Under the pieces are notes generated by a model. The model ran no database searches. It saw only the letters and a program-made list of their open reading frames with translations, and was not told where the DNA came from. 64,000 nucleotides of DNA from Branchipolynoe longqiensis (lineage: Eukaryota; Annelida; Polychaeta; Phyllodocida; Polynoidae): assembly GCA_030323885.1 (NCBI GenBank), contig CM059192.1, positions 2,411,934 to 2,475,933 of the forward strand, in the 5' to 3' direction. A program made the translations under genes and the position numbers. Below are positions 36,901 to 51,000 of this stretch, one piece after another (position 1 is the stretch's first letter; each line of letters starts with the position of its first letter).

Positions 36901-39900
36901 AACCCCTGCTGCTGTCTGCTGGATACAAGTGCTCAACTAGCGCCGGACCGAAGAGATTCTGTGCCGCACCAACGCTTCGCCGTTACAACGTTGTAAAGAT
37001 GTCCCCAGCTTCTACAACCGCCCCTACTGAAGATTAATCTTCAAGCCAAAGATTGGGCCGATTTATCGGAGCCTCTCTATAATGTTGCAGTTCTGCAACC
37101 GGTAACCGTCGTAAGGTTACAAACTACCCCAAGCAAGTAGATTTGCAGACAGTATGACGATCATTTGAATGAATTTGTTTTGACGGTGCATAATATTGAA
37201 CTAAGAAAAATGTACCCGCTATCATAAGACTTGGGTGGAAACACCGTTTGGCGACCCGAAAGCGTTGAGCGAAGAGAAGGATTCACAGCGAGGAAAGGAG
37301 GAAAAACGGGTTACCACTGTCCCATATCGAGCATACCCCTGCAGGATGAATTTCCCATTCTGTAATTACTGATATTGTGTGATTTAAACAGAAATTGATG
37401 TAGATAATTTTCAAAGATTTTAATTTGTGCAAAAGTCTTTAATCATTTTTTTAGAAGCGTACAAAGATAAATGTTGGTTCAGCCATACACAAAATAACGC
37501 TTGTAACAACTCCACTTGCGTTTCTTTACCCGCAATTGGAATCATCGTTTCCGTGGAATAAACTATTAATATTTCATTTGTGTATCCATGTTTATGCCAA
37601 ATTGTTCTTTTAATTTCTTTTAATTTAGAATAAAATCTAAGTTTGGAACTGCGTTTATCGGCAAATTCTACTTCACTGAGTTCTCGCAAACACAAGAAGA
37701 GGAAAGTCTATTTCCAGCAAGTTAAAACGGGTTCAAACGGGCTCAAACGTGGCTGGTTGTCCCGCTCCTTACAGCGCTGAATATGCTTATGGAGCAGTGG
37801 TGGCCTCTCACAGAGGCATTGTTTGATTACGTGGGCGATTTTGGGGGATTGTGACTGACCGGATGTTGGTCTATTCTCGTTTCTTAGAGACAACAATCCA
37901 GGAGGATGCAGGTGAAGTTGTCAATAAAATTGATATATTCCGAGAGCAAATAACCTGGTGTAAAATACTGCATTGCCTTCGATTTGATTGTTAGTTACTG
38001 CATTTATACAGAGCTATGAATAGATGGTATGCACTGACGTCACGCTAAACAGAAGTGCGGCCATTGTGGCAATACAACCACAATAATAAACCCAACAAAC
38101 TCAATGCATTGTCAATGGCAGTGGGAAATCTTCATACAGAAAATTTGAAATATCGCATTTCTATTAATTTTGAATAAAATAGACGTTTTGCACTGCGTGT
38201 ACCGGAAAACTCAATGCATTGTCAATGGCCGTGAGCACTCTTCATACCGAAAAAGTGAAATATCTCTAAAACCACACCACATAGAAGCAAACTGATTGGA
38301 ACACATATAGAAAACATATTCAACGAACAGATTATATTAAATTTATAAGGTTTGGGTTCTGTATTTCTATTAATTTTGAATAAAATAAAACGTTTTGCAC
38401 TGCGCATACCGGCAAACTCAATGCATTCAAGCAGCATTGTCAATGGCAATGAGCAATCTTCATACAGAAAAAGTGAAATATCTCTAAAAATACACTACCT
38501 AGAAACAAACCGCTTGGCACACATATAGAAAACAAATTCAATGAAAATATTATCCTAAATTTAGAAGGTTAGGATTCTTCATTTCTAGTAATTTGGAATA
38601 AAACTGAAAGAATGATCTACTATGTTACTGCAACCGGCAGGTTGTTTACTGGTTGATATCGCCACAATGGCCGCGCATCCGGTTGATGACGTCACGGGAA
38701 TACCCTCTATATTGTTATTTTGTAATACGGAAGCATGTGTGCATACAGCGGAGTGTATACATACACCGGCTTGTACAAATATACTGAACCAGTGATTGCT
38801 GCTTTCTTTGTATTTTTTGTATTAACATTTCTAGCAATAATTAAAGGTGCTGGATATTGACTAGGCTGGTCAGGATGCCAGCTCCCCCAAATTTCAGAAG
38901 TGTGAGTTTAAGTCCCGCTCTAGGCGCAACGTTTCCCTTAATTTGCAGAAATACCCCCACCACCACCCATGACGTAACCAATTTTCACCGATATTTTCTC
39001 AAATTCATTTTCTCCTCCTAAGCTTTCATCTGACGCCTTCCTGAACTCTACGCGCTTAGCTTTGGACATTCAATTTGTTCTCGTAATTTAATCTATGTGT
39101 GCTGTATGGGGAAACATGCAGTCTCTCATATTCTCCTTTTGTCGATGTGTTTTATTTCCAGGAATTGGTAAATTTGGAAACTAGCTTTTAAATGATAGGC
39201 CTATAATAGTGAGGTTTTGATATGGATTATTCAGATGTGATGGGAAATGAAGCAGATGTAATGTTTTAAAATACAATGATACAAAGTCGGCTGTGGATAA
39301 GTGATATACATCGTGATAACGGCTTACAGTCTACCAAGTCAGTAGTGGATAAGTTTGAGACATCCTGATACAGATTTATAGCCTACCAAGTCAGTAGTGG
39401 ATGAGTAATAGACATCCTGATACAGGCTTATAGTCTACCAAGTCAGTAGTCGATAAGTAATAGACATCCTGATACAGGCTTACAGCCTACCAAGTCAGTG
39501 GTTGATAAGTAATAGACATCCTGATACAGGCTTATAGCCTACCAAGTCAGTAGTGGATAAGTAATAGATATCCTGATACAGGCTTATAGCCTACCAAGTC
39601 AGTAGTGGATAAGTAATAGATATCCTGATACAGGCTTATAGCCTACCAAGTCAGTAGTGGATAAGTAATATACATCCTGATACAGGTTTATAGCCTGCCA
39701 AGTCAGTAGTAGATACGTAATAGACATCATGATACAGGTTTATAGCTTAACACGTTCGTAGTGGATCAAGAAAGAGCAGCACAACTATGGAAATAGTTTC
39801 ATATTCTGACACCAGGGTGTGACGCTATGTAAGAACGGCGCTGTGAGCAGGGACCCGTACTAACCGTGGTTTGGGCATTTCTGTGCCATTTTTGGTTTGC

Positions 39901-41991
39901 CGCATGGGTTCAATTTCCGGTTTGGTCACGTGAGTCAGGTTTAGTAGATTTCTCTCCAGCGACCAGTGTCAATAACCCCCCCCCCCCCCGTCCGTCAACA
40001 AAACAACTCTTGTGACAGTTGACAGCAGAACATAGCGGTTTGCTGTCAACTGCACCCGACTGTCTTTACCCACTTAGTCAGAGTGAGTCGGAATGAGTCA
40101 TCAAGGGAAAGTGTTACCTGAAATATCCCACAAACGTCATGAAACCTGGTGTTTCTCTAGATAAAAGATTCACCCGGTACTTGTAGTACACAGGTGAATG
40201 ACACCGTAGTCTAAATACGGGCAAAAATAGCATTAGTATGGAACATGACCTAGAAACTGTGGCTCCAGTATCAAATGGCTACCCATATTATGCATATAGG
40301 CACAGAGTTGGTGAAATGGGTGAGAATGCAAAAAGACAAGATGGCGGCCGCAGAACACCGTCGATTTCACTTTTAAATTGCATTAAACTATATGTTTTAT
40401 TATATTTTTCAACTCAAAGGTAGTGGGCTATCAATAAGACATATGTAAAGAATAAAAGTTGCTTCTTAGATTGTGAAATTAGGCTCTCAATTCATTGACC
40501 CGTTTTTTCGACAGCTTTTACATCGGGTTGGTTTGCACCCCTACTGCAGCAGTACGGGGTGAATCTTGTATCTAGTGTTTCTCTTGTTTTGTTTGTGTGG
40601 CTTGTTTGTTTTTTTTAATTGAAAAGGTAAATAATGTGAAATTCTCTGGTGTTCATGTACAATAAAGGTTTAGCTGACAGATGATGTATTGTTTCAATTC
40701 TGAAATCCTTTGATGCAAGTCCATCTATACGTGAAGTCGACTCACCTAACTTTTGTAGGCAAATTTTCTTTGAAAGAAGCAAATCTGAAAGTTGATTTGA
40801 ATAGTATAATTTGTATGGCTTATTTGTTAAGCCGAACGGTGTTCTCTCTATGTTTAAAAAATGAACAAAAGAGCATCCATGAGTTTAAAGAGTTTAATAA
40901 GTTTCATGAGTATCATGATATTTTGCAGATGGGAAATTAAGTTCTATTGTCACATTTGTTTTGGTGACAATTTATTAATGATTATAATGTATTTATATAC
41001 AGCATTATTATCATTACTAGTAGATAAATGAATACATATAATATATATTTACTAAATTTACTCTCAATATCATTTATTCATTTTACTATAGATATCATTT
41101 ACCAATTTTCTATCAATTTCTTTTCCCCATTTTACTCTATATATATTATATTATACTCTCTCTCTATATAAATATATATGGGTCACTCTCCTGAAAACTG
41201 GCCAGAAGTGTCACATGGCGAGTTCCACTCTAATATTTGAATTTTAAACATGTTTTTGGTTCCAAATGAAAGCTGAAAATCTCCCCTTTACATCTATGTA
41301 AAATATAAATTGATGAGACAACAAATAAAGCTGTAGTCCATGATTAAGCTATGTTTTATGTCAGTATAACATGTGTTGCTCAGATGTAGCACATGTTTAG
41401 GACAGCACACAGTCTGCTTAATAAAAATCTAAGCAGAATTACATAATTTCATACTTAGAAGCATATTAATCATGGCATAATATACAGAAATATGTAGTGC
41501 TTATATTGATCAAAAGTAATTCCCAGCCATGCTTTATTCACTGAATAATTAGTGTACAATATTTGTGTGGCATCCAGACACCACTGGTTACATCTGTGAC
41601 AGAAATTTGTAATATTATTTTTGAAGACATCAAATAATTTATTTTTAAATTTATGCATGCATACATGTTAATAAATACTTCCTTTTTGATTTGGGAACTG
41701 TTTTGTTGGATATATCAATGCAATACAAGATGTTAGTAAGGATTCAACCATGTCCCATATGTCATGTTACAAATGGCTGATGGTAAAATGGTGTTTTTTT
41801 TGGTACAAAAACACTTCATAACTAAAAGGACCAAAGTTGCACACAGTTTATTTTATTTACCTTATTTCTTACATCAAATCTGAACATGAATATGAAAAGT
41901 ATAAGGAAAACAATAAATAAGTAGAAAGTTTTTTTATTGATGTTTTAAAATCCCATCCCATGTTGACCAGTTTTCAGGAGAGTGACCCATA

Positions 41992-42030
<39 letters not shown>

Positions 42031-45000
42031 TATATGTATCTACAACATCTATAATGTGGGTTTGTTTTATTATCTGTGTCATGTGTGTATGTCGTGTCTA
42101 GACTTCTGTAATTGTACTACATTCTATATAAACGATGCTTAGTCCATGCCCTGGTTTTATTATATAAACGGTGCATACCTCATGTACTGATCACTGACTA
42201 CTTGACTTTTAGCAAAACCGCTACTAGCATATTATATGTGTTTAAAAGCCCGGTTATTGGATAATTACAACAATCAGGTGTCGCCGCCGTGGCAGAGGTG
42301 GGAACTATAGCTCATTATAGAGTAGGCGGAGACCCGTAAATACTTCCATAACGCCCTGTACATGACACATAAGACCTGTGGGTCTGGTGGCGCTTCTTGT
42401 TCCAGCTGTCCAAGACGACTCCGGTGAGGAAGCCGAACGATACAACGGGTCGACGCCTTCGCATCGTGCCCCCCAAGACGAAAACCTCACGCACGCGCGC
42501 CGCCAACCGCCTGCTGCAAAGTAGGTGTCTGATTTGTTGATTTGTAGCTAACTGCCAACCGCTTGCTGCAAAGTAGGTACCTGATTGGTTGATTTGTAGT
42601 TAATTGTCAACTGCTTGTGGCAAAGTAGGCACCTGATTGGTTGATTTGTAGTTAACTGAATCTTTTATCTAACTGCCAGCCAGCTGCTGCAAATTGTGCA
42701 TGTTATATTTAACATGGGTAATTTACGGGCGGAGACCAACCACCCGATATCACTGATCCGAACCTTGCCGCCACCTGGCGGATCGAACCCATACTACTCC
42801 AGTGGCCACCGATCTACAGGGGCGTTCCCTGTACCAAGGCAGCCCCAACTGTGGAGAGACTTCCTCCTGGCCCCCCACCAGGGTTTCCCTCCCTGGAGAC
42901 CCAGCCCGCGACATCATCCAAGATGGCAGCACCCCCACCCTCCTGGTGCAGGAGTCACTAGTGACAGTGTTAATGCACCAGGCGGCGCCACCGGGGGGGG
43001 GGGAATCCAACATGGCCGAATGACCGGCTACCCGCTACTGGGCACCCCGCCAGTGACATCATACAAGATGGCCGACACAACCACCATGACAGCACAACAA
43101 CAACCCGTGACACACCCACCCCCAGCACACAACGCGCACACGATGATGATGCAAAGCAGCCCAGGGCAGCACACCATGCCACGACAAGCACCCACACCCG
43201 ACTAGGCGACATCGACACTGCCCCACTCCGGACCACACACCAAGGTGGTCATGAAGCACCTTGTAAAGACTAGGTCTCATAAAGTAAAGGTGAATGCTTC
43301 CTCCAACTAATATATTTACCACCTGTTGTGGTTACCAGTATGTAAAGTCTACGGCTCGAATCTGTGGTTGTGTAGGCGGGCTATAGTGAAATCAATACAG
43401 ACAAAGAGAAAGGAAGAGTATAAAGTGTGAAAGAAGAGAGAGAGTCAAGCCCTCTGGTTTATTATTTATATGCTACATGGATTCAGTATAGAGTATCACC
43501 CCACCCTATTCTCCCAATGAGAAAGAAGCATCTCTAGGGATCCAGCATTCCTGGTCCCCATGGTTACCAGTGATCTGCCCACCACCAACAAGCTGAGTGT
43601 CTCCCCTGGCCACCACCTGCCTTGAGCCTGAGTGTGGTGATCCTGACTAGCAGAGGGGGGGAGGGGGTAGGCTCTGAGTGGCCCTTACACACAGTCCTGC
43701 CAGCACCACTATGTCTATTCACATCTCAATCAGGCACCACCAGCACCTACATATACACATACATGCGCCTGGTCACGTATACCCAATCAATAATAGAACA
43801 TTTGTATTCCCCCACCAATGTTGTAAATCAGAATATTTTACAACCTGACACGGTCACCGGAGGCGACACTGATGGACACAAGGAGACACGCCCACCACTC
43901 ACCCCGATAGCATACATGCCGATACTTGACAGCTTCTGGCCCAGCCCCACCACAGGCGGGTGGAGAAGACACAGTGACTACAAAGTGATATACGACACTG
44001 TTAGACGAACTGCCCTCCCAAACCACTTGAGGGCAAAGATTCCTATCCCATCAGGCCTAAACATTGATGCCTGGAGATGCATGCTGACTGGATACCATGA
44101 CCGGAAAGTAGTCGACTACCTTGAGTTCGGCTGGCCAGTTGATTACACTGCCAGCACACCACCCACTACCACACTCACCAGTCATAAAGAAGACCCTTCA
44201 CATGCCAGCTACATCGAGAACTACGTTAAGGTTGAGCTTGGGTGTGGAGACCTGCTTGGCCCCTTTGATGAACCCCCCTTCACCCCAAGGTCGCAGACCA
44301 GCCCAATGATGACGCACCCCAAGAAGAACACAACTGACAGGTTTGTCATCGTTGAACTCAGCTGGCCTCGCAGCGGGGATAAGAAGGGGGTTCTACCAAG
44401 GCAAGCCCAGCTCCTACTCGCTCCCTAACGTCATGAATGCAGCCAATTAGGTGGCGAGGCTGGGCCCTGGCTGCTTCCTGTGGTGCGCCGACCTCGCACG
44501 AGCCTATAGGCAGCTCAGGGCCTGCCCACTATCCACCCCACTACTTCGTATCACCGTGGGGGGCCGCCACTACACTGACATCGCACCCCTCTTCGGATGC
44601 GGGACATCCTCCATGGCCTGCACCAGGACCACCAACGCAGTGGTCTATACTCCGCAAGAAAGGCCACAACGTCCACTGCTACCTGGACGATTTTGTGGGC
44701 GTAGCACCTGACAAATAGTCCGCAAACGAAGCATACAGTGACTTCATCCTAATCACTGACCAGCTCAGACTGGCACTCTCGCCTTCGAAATGGCACCCCT
44801 CAACCAAGGACATTGAGTGGCTTGGATCCTACATATAAGCCACCCGGATGACTCACCATCCCACCAGTCAAACGGCATGAAATCCTAGACGAGTGCCAAG
44901 AATGGATTATGAGGATGAAATCGTCCCGCAAGCAGCTCCAGAGATTCGTCGGCAGGCTCCAGCACGTTGCCAAGTGCGTTGTCTGGGATCTTTGCTTCTC

Positions 45001-48000
45001 TACACGACGGCCCCCACACCAGAAAGCACAATGTCACAAGCGAACTGAAGAATGACATAAAATGGTTCCTACAGTTTGCTGCGAACACCAATGGCATAGT
45101 GCGCCTCAGGGCATGTGAGAAGCCAACATGGACAATAGAGTGCGACTCGTCGATGAAGGCAGGTGGGGCATTCTCCAAGTTGCACTACTACTCCCACACC
45201 TACGACGACAACATAACCGACAACTACACCAACATCGCCCACCTCGAGGCCATGAACCTCATCATGGTACTCCGGGCACTGGCCCCCGCAAACCCACAGG
45301 CCTACAAAATTGTCATTAACACTGACAACTCTACCAGCCAGCAGGTCCTGCGCTTGGGTGCCGGCAGGGACGGGATCCTCACTGCCTGTGCATGCGAAAT
45401 CTGGCTATACGCTGCTACCCACAACTGCCAGGTGGGCGTGGCCCATAAGCCAGGCAAAGACCTGGTCCTTGCAGATGCCCTCAGCATGACCGAAACCATG
45501 AACATATCTGAGATACATGTAACGTTTGACACTGTATTCACTCCCGACCTATAGATAACCTGGGAACATTGACTAAAATTGGATCTCTGTTCGTCAGGTT
45601 ATCCCGACCATCTACACGCCAGAATCCTGGAGGTCTACTTCACCGGGCTAGCAGTCGGCACATGGAGGAACAAGGCGGTACAAACGAAGAAGTACCTCCT
45701 GTTCGCCTCCTACCACAACTTCAGCCGACTGGCCCCGTCCCAGTATGACATCCTGGCATACACACTTCACCTCAAGGACACCGAAGCGGGGCGAGAACCT
45801 GGGTTCTCCTACTGTCCGGATCCTCCATCGCATTCGACAGCACTACCACTAGCACTCATGAAGAAAGGAATGCAAAAGATGTCCAACCGCACATCAAGAC
45901 AAGCAGGGCCCCTCACCCCGGACGACATCAAAGGAGTAGTGGCACAATTCACCAAGGCTGGCCCAGATGCTGCCGTCCTGACAGTGATCCATGATGAAAA
46001 ATAAAGAAAAGAAAATCCACTATCACCGAATGATGTCTCTGCCTGAGTAAATTAGGTGCCTGATTGGTTGATTTGTAAATAACTGCCAACCAGCTGCTGC
46101 AATTTAGGTGCCTGATTGGTTGATTTGTAGATAACTGCCTGCTGCAAAATATCTGATTGGTTGATTTGTAGCTAACTGCCAACTGCTGCAAAGTATTACC
46201 TGATTGGTTAATTTCTAGCTAGCTGCCAACTGCCTGCTGCAAAGTAGGTGTCTGATTGGTTGCCTTGTAGATAACTAACTACTTGCTGCAACATATTATC
46301 TGATTTGTTGATTTGTAGCTAACTTGTCAATCACCTGCTACAAAGTATTATATATATATATATATATATATATACAGATTAACCTCGATCCAACGGACTA
46401 ATAGGGAGGAGCAGTTGTCCGTTAAAGCCGTTTGTCCGTTGCAGTGACAACATTTTCTGGGGGGTATGAAACCATGGTGGAGAGATGAGTTTCTTTTGCC
46501 ATGATCAAATAGTGGGACTCAGAGTAGCTATTACTCTGAGTCAGAGTCTTCGGACTCAAAGCCAAGGAAATCTGAAGCACTGGTGGTGGCTACTGAAGTA
46601 TTGCTGGTGGAAGGCTGAGGTTTGGAAAATAACTAGTTCTCTTAAAATGCGCAAATGTTCAGATATTCACTCTAGCAGATTGTGTCCGTTGGATCCGAAA
46701 TCCGTTGCATCGGTGTCCGTTGGATCGAGGTTCATCTGTAGATATATATATACTTTGTGCAGGATGATTGAAGACAAAGCGCAGAGATGGGTTGGACACT
46801 TATCTCTGGCAAAAGGTTAACTGCCACTTATCTAAATAAAAACAATTTGGTGAGACTGCCACAGCCATAAGGTGACGCCTAGCGAGACTGGTGCAACTAG
46901 ATGGCGCCACCAGTTAAGCTGACAGTCAGGCCTGACCTGTAGATGAATTCAGCAGTCATGTAAAGTAGATGACTTATAAAGTTGACAACATGTTTGGCTA
47001 AATGTATGGGGTTGATGTGTGAATTTTCACATGTTTACTTTAGCATAAAACCATACAAGTATGCTTTTGATATCTTTTGTAGGATAGATTAAATATATGT
47101 AGTATTGCTAACGTACTTAATACAGTATTGGTAACGTACTTAATACAGTATTGCTAACGTACTTAATACAGTATTGCTAACGTACTTAATACAGAGAGGC
47201 TACAATATAAGTGACAGAGACAACGAGAGAGACATAGAACATAGTCTAAAGCTAATTAGTGAACATTTGATATGGCATCGAGTCGCGAATCTAAAATTTA
47301 ATACAAATGAAGCAAATCAGTGCGCAATGGTAAAGCATTACATAAAACAGCGAAACATAGTTGACAGTAGTTTAAATATACGACACACAAAAAAATGAGC
47401 AATTGTGAATCAATTTCTGAACGCATTGCGCCATGTTGCTAATGAATGCGCCCCTTACACCCCCCCCCCCCTCCTGGTACCGGTATCCGCCCGCCAGAGG
47501 ACACTGACGACATCCGGGAGTTTGAGATGTCGACGCCGACCACCTCCGTGCATCAGTCGAACGGCGAGAAGGGCGGACGCGGCATGACGGTGCAGAAACG
47601 CGTCAGGGGTATGTCTCACCAACAGCTCACCGAGCCCCGCTGCCAATTTAAAGCTGCACATTCCAACGAAGGCACCAACTTTTCCAAAACCGAAACATTT
47701 GCCTGGATTTGATCCTACATATCTAACTTATTAAACTTAAAGCTGCATAGTCCGATGAAAACATCAAATTTGTCAGAGCCGAAACAATTATCTTGATATG
47801 ATTCTACAACTTAGATGCTGGGACACTTATTAAGCATTTGTCGCCACACAGAAGGGAATACTGGGGCAATGGAAATAGAATCAGTTACTGCACAAGCCTA
47901 TTCTGTCAGAGTTTTGGCGTGCTTGCGAAAATTAATTTTGCATGGTTGCACTTAGAAAATATCTCGAAAGTTAGCCACTTGACGTAAAAGTTACTTCAAG

Positions 48001-51000
48001 CTAAAGTAAGGTAGCAACCTAATATATCTATCTCAGAAAATGACAAAATCTCAAAACCATCGGACTATGCAACGTTAAGCTTATTATTATTGTTATTATT
48101 ATTTATTGTTGCACAGAAGGGGATGATGAGTTAATTAAAAAGAACGTGTCACTGTTGAAACAAACCGACCGGTGCGGAATTCATGTCCACACCAAAGATA
48201 ATATTTCCATTTGCACTAAAAGTCATTTTGCAAGTTTCCACTTCAAATATCTCAAATTCATCCATTTATAATAAAAATCTACTTCAATCTGAAGTGAAAA
48301 TAGATTGTAATGATCAACATAATATATTTATGTAAAGAATTACGTCAGAAACGCCGAGGTCGGACTGTGCCGCTTCAAGGTCACGTGGGAGCGACTTTGG
48401 TTTTGCTGTGTTTTCTCACGTTGTACTAGTTTTGCTTCTTTTTATTTTACTAACTCCCTTGGAGATGCAATCTTAAAATGTATTTCTGTTTTATTGAAGT
48501 GCTTTTATTCCTGTGAATCAGGAACTAGGCTGGTAACAGTGGTGCTTACACACAATATAACAGCCACTGCATCCGCCACCTAGCAGGGAAATGGAGCATT
48601 TGTTCAATAGTCGCTTTGTTCATAGTCACATACTGCACTATATAGCACATATATAATTTATATATATATATAGATACTTATATCAGATATAGTTAAGTCC
48701 AAACAAACATAAAATGGTGATCGTCCCTGCCCGTGCCTGATTTTATTTGAATTAAATTTATTTTTAGGCTTTTCAAAATGTGTTGGGCTACAGCAATTCA
48801 ACTTTCATATCAATTTTTGGTTTGACTCAGCCAGAGTTCGAACCCAGGAGCCAACCCAGGAGTTTGAATCCCATGACCTACCAGAATTGGAGGTGGACGG
48901 TCAGCTCATTCGGCCATCGCGTCTGGTTACGTATTACGTCTGTCATATGCCAGAAAAATATAAAGTAAAAAATAAAAATAAAAACCACCCACCCAACCCT
49001 GATTTGTATAATTGTAGTAGTCTGTACATGAGCCCCACTACCACACGGTGGTGGCAGACACTACGCTGCACACCTACGCAGTTACACTGAACTGCGCTAG
49101 GTGGTGGCAGGCTAGCCACCGGGCAGACCCCGACTGTGCTGCCCTCTACTGCATGTGGCTAGCTCACCCCCCACCCACCTATAGAGGCGACGTTGGACCT
49201 GGCGAGTTATGGGGCGGGTCAGTTGACTGTGGACGCCGCGGAGAGCAGAGAGGTTTTGTAATAAACCATGTTGAAGCGTACTGAAGCTAAATCTTGCCGT
49301 TCTTCCGTGAGTGCGTGACAGTGTGGAAGACCGTGGGCCATCACATCATCAAAAGGACGATCACCAATTTTATTTTTATTTGGCCTAACTGTAATTGACT
49401 AAGATTTCACCAGACGGGATGGCCGAGTGAGTTAGAGCGTCCGTCTCCCGTGTTGGTAGGTCGTGGGATCGTGGGTTCGAACCAATGACTTAAAAATTGA
49501 TACTTGTCGCTTCCTAGCCAGGCGCTCAGCATTATTAGGATAGAGCAAGGACTGGTTGGCTCAGTACCAGGATAATGTGACTGAGTGGGATATCATGTCA
49601 TGGTGCTGGTGGCCTGGTATCCCAGTGGGGCAGCACTATAAAGTGGCCATGGGTGTGCACTGTCACAAGTCGGTACCCATCCTGATATGACCTTAGATGT
49701 AGCCAGGATGTAAAATTCCAACAACCAACAGCCGATATATTATATGTAACCATCTTTCCACCATTGAGGTCACCAGACTCACCTATTGGTGATTGGTGTC
49801 AAACTAGCCGATGCTGCATGATGGCTGATCTATTGGTGATTGGTATCAAACTAGATGAAGCTGCAAGATGACTGACTGATCTATTGGTAATTGTTGTCAA
49901 ACTAGACAAAGCTGCATGATGGCTGATCTATTGGTGATTGGTGTCAAACTAGACGAAGCTGCATGATGGCTGATCTGTTGGTGATTGGTGTCAAACTAGA
50001 CAAAGCTGCATGATGGCTGATCTATTGGTGATTGGTGTCAAACTAGACAAAGCTGCATGATGGCTGATCTGTTGGTGATTGGTGTCAAACTAGACGAAGC
50101 TGCTTAATGGCCGATCTATTAGTGATTGGTGTCAAACTAGACGAAGCTGCATGATGGCTGATCTATTGGTGATTGGTGTCAAACTAGACGAAGCTGCATG
50201 ATGGCTGATCTATTGGTGATTGGTGTCAAACTAGACGAAGCTGCATGATGGCTGATCTATTGGTGATTGGTATCAAACTAGACGAAGCTGCATGATGGCT
50301 GATCTATTGGTGATTTGTGTCAAACTAGACGAAGCTGCATGATGGCTGATCTATTGGTGATTGTTGTCAAACTAGACGATGCTGCATGATGGCTGATCTA
50401 TTGGTGATTGTTGTCAAACTAGATGAAGCTGCATGATGGCTGATCTATTGGTGATTGGTGTCAAACTAGACGAAGCTGCATGATGGCTGATCTGTTGGTG
50501 ATTGGTGTCAAACTAGACGAAGCTGCATGATGGCTGATCTATTGGTGATTGGTGTCAAACTAGACAAAGCTGCATGATGGCTGATCTATTGGTGATTGTT
50601 GTCAAACTAGACGATGCTGCATGATGGCTGATCTATTAGTGATTGGTGTCAAACTAGACAAAGCTGCATGATGGCTGATCTATTGGTGATTGGTATCAAA
50701 CTAGACGAAGCTGCATGATGGCTGATCTATTGGTGATTTGTGTCAAACTAGACGAAGCTGCATGATGGCTGATCTATTGGTGATTGGTGTCAAACAGACG
50801 AAGCTGCATAATGGCTGATCTATTGGTGATTGGTGTCAAACTAGACGAAGCTGCATGATGGCTGATCTATTGGTGTTTGGTATCAAACTAGACGAAGCTG
50901 CATGATGGCTGATCTGTTGGTGATTGCTTCAAACTAGACAGCTGCACATGATGCCTGATCTATTGGTGATTGGTATCAAACTAGACAAAGCTGCATGATG

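Larger units (their letters stand above)
42696..46048 (+). mobile_element. DIRS-like retrotransposon in KIF19 intron
   Basis: Left to right it carries a possible gag remnant, an RT domain, an RNase H-like region and a tyrosine-recombinase-like N-terminal domain, the order of DIRS/Ngaro elements. Frameshifts and stops interrupt all parts. The element splits a 52-bp minisatellite and is flanked by AAATT at 42691-42695 and 46049-46053. DIRS elements normally leave no target duplication, so this may be chance. No LTRs or inverted terminal repeats were found. Confidence 0.8.

Noticed and set aside
41180..41988. Autonomous mariner element
   Set aside because: Inverted ends are clear, but the 809-bp interior has no transposase frame or D-D-D/E motif.
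49411..49485. Functional tRNA gene
   Set aside because: A-box and B-box words are present, but no acceptor stem closes, and the sequence continues into a SINE body shared with 28825-29151.
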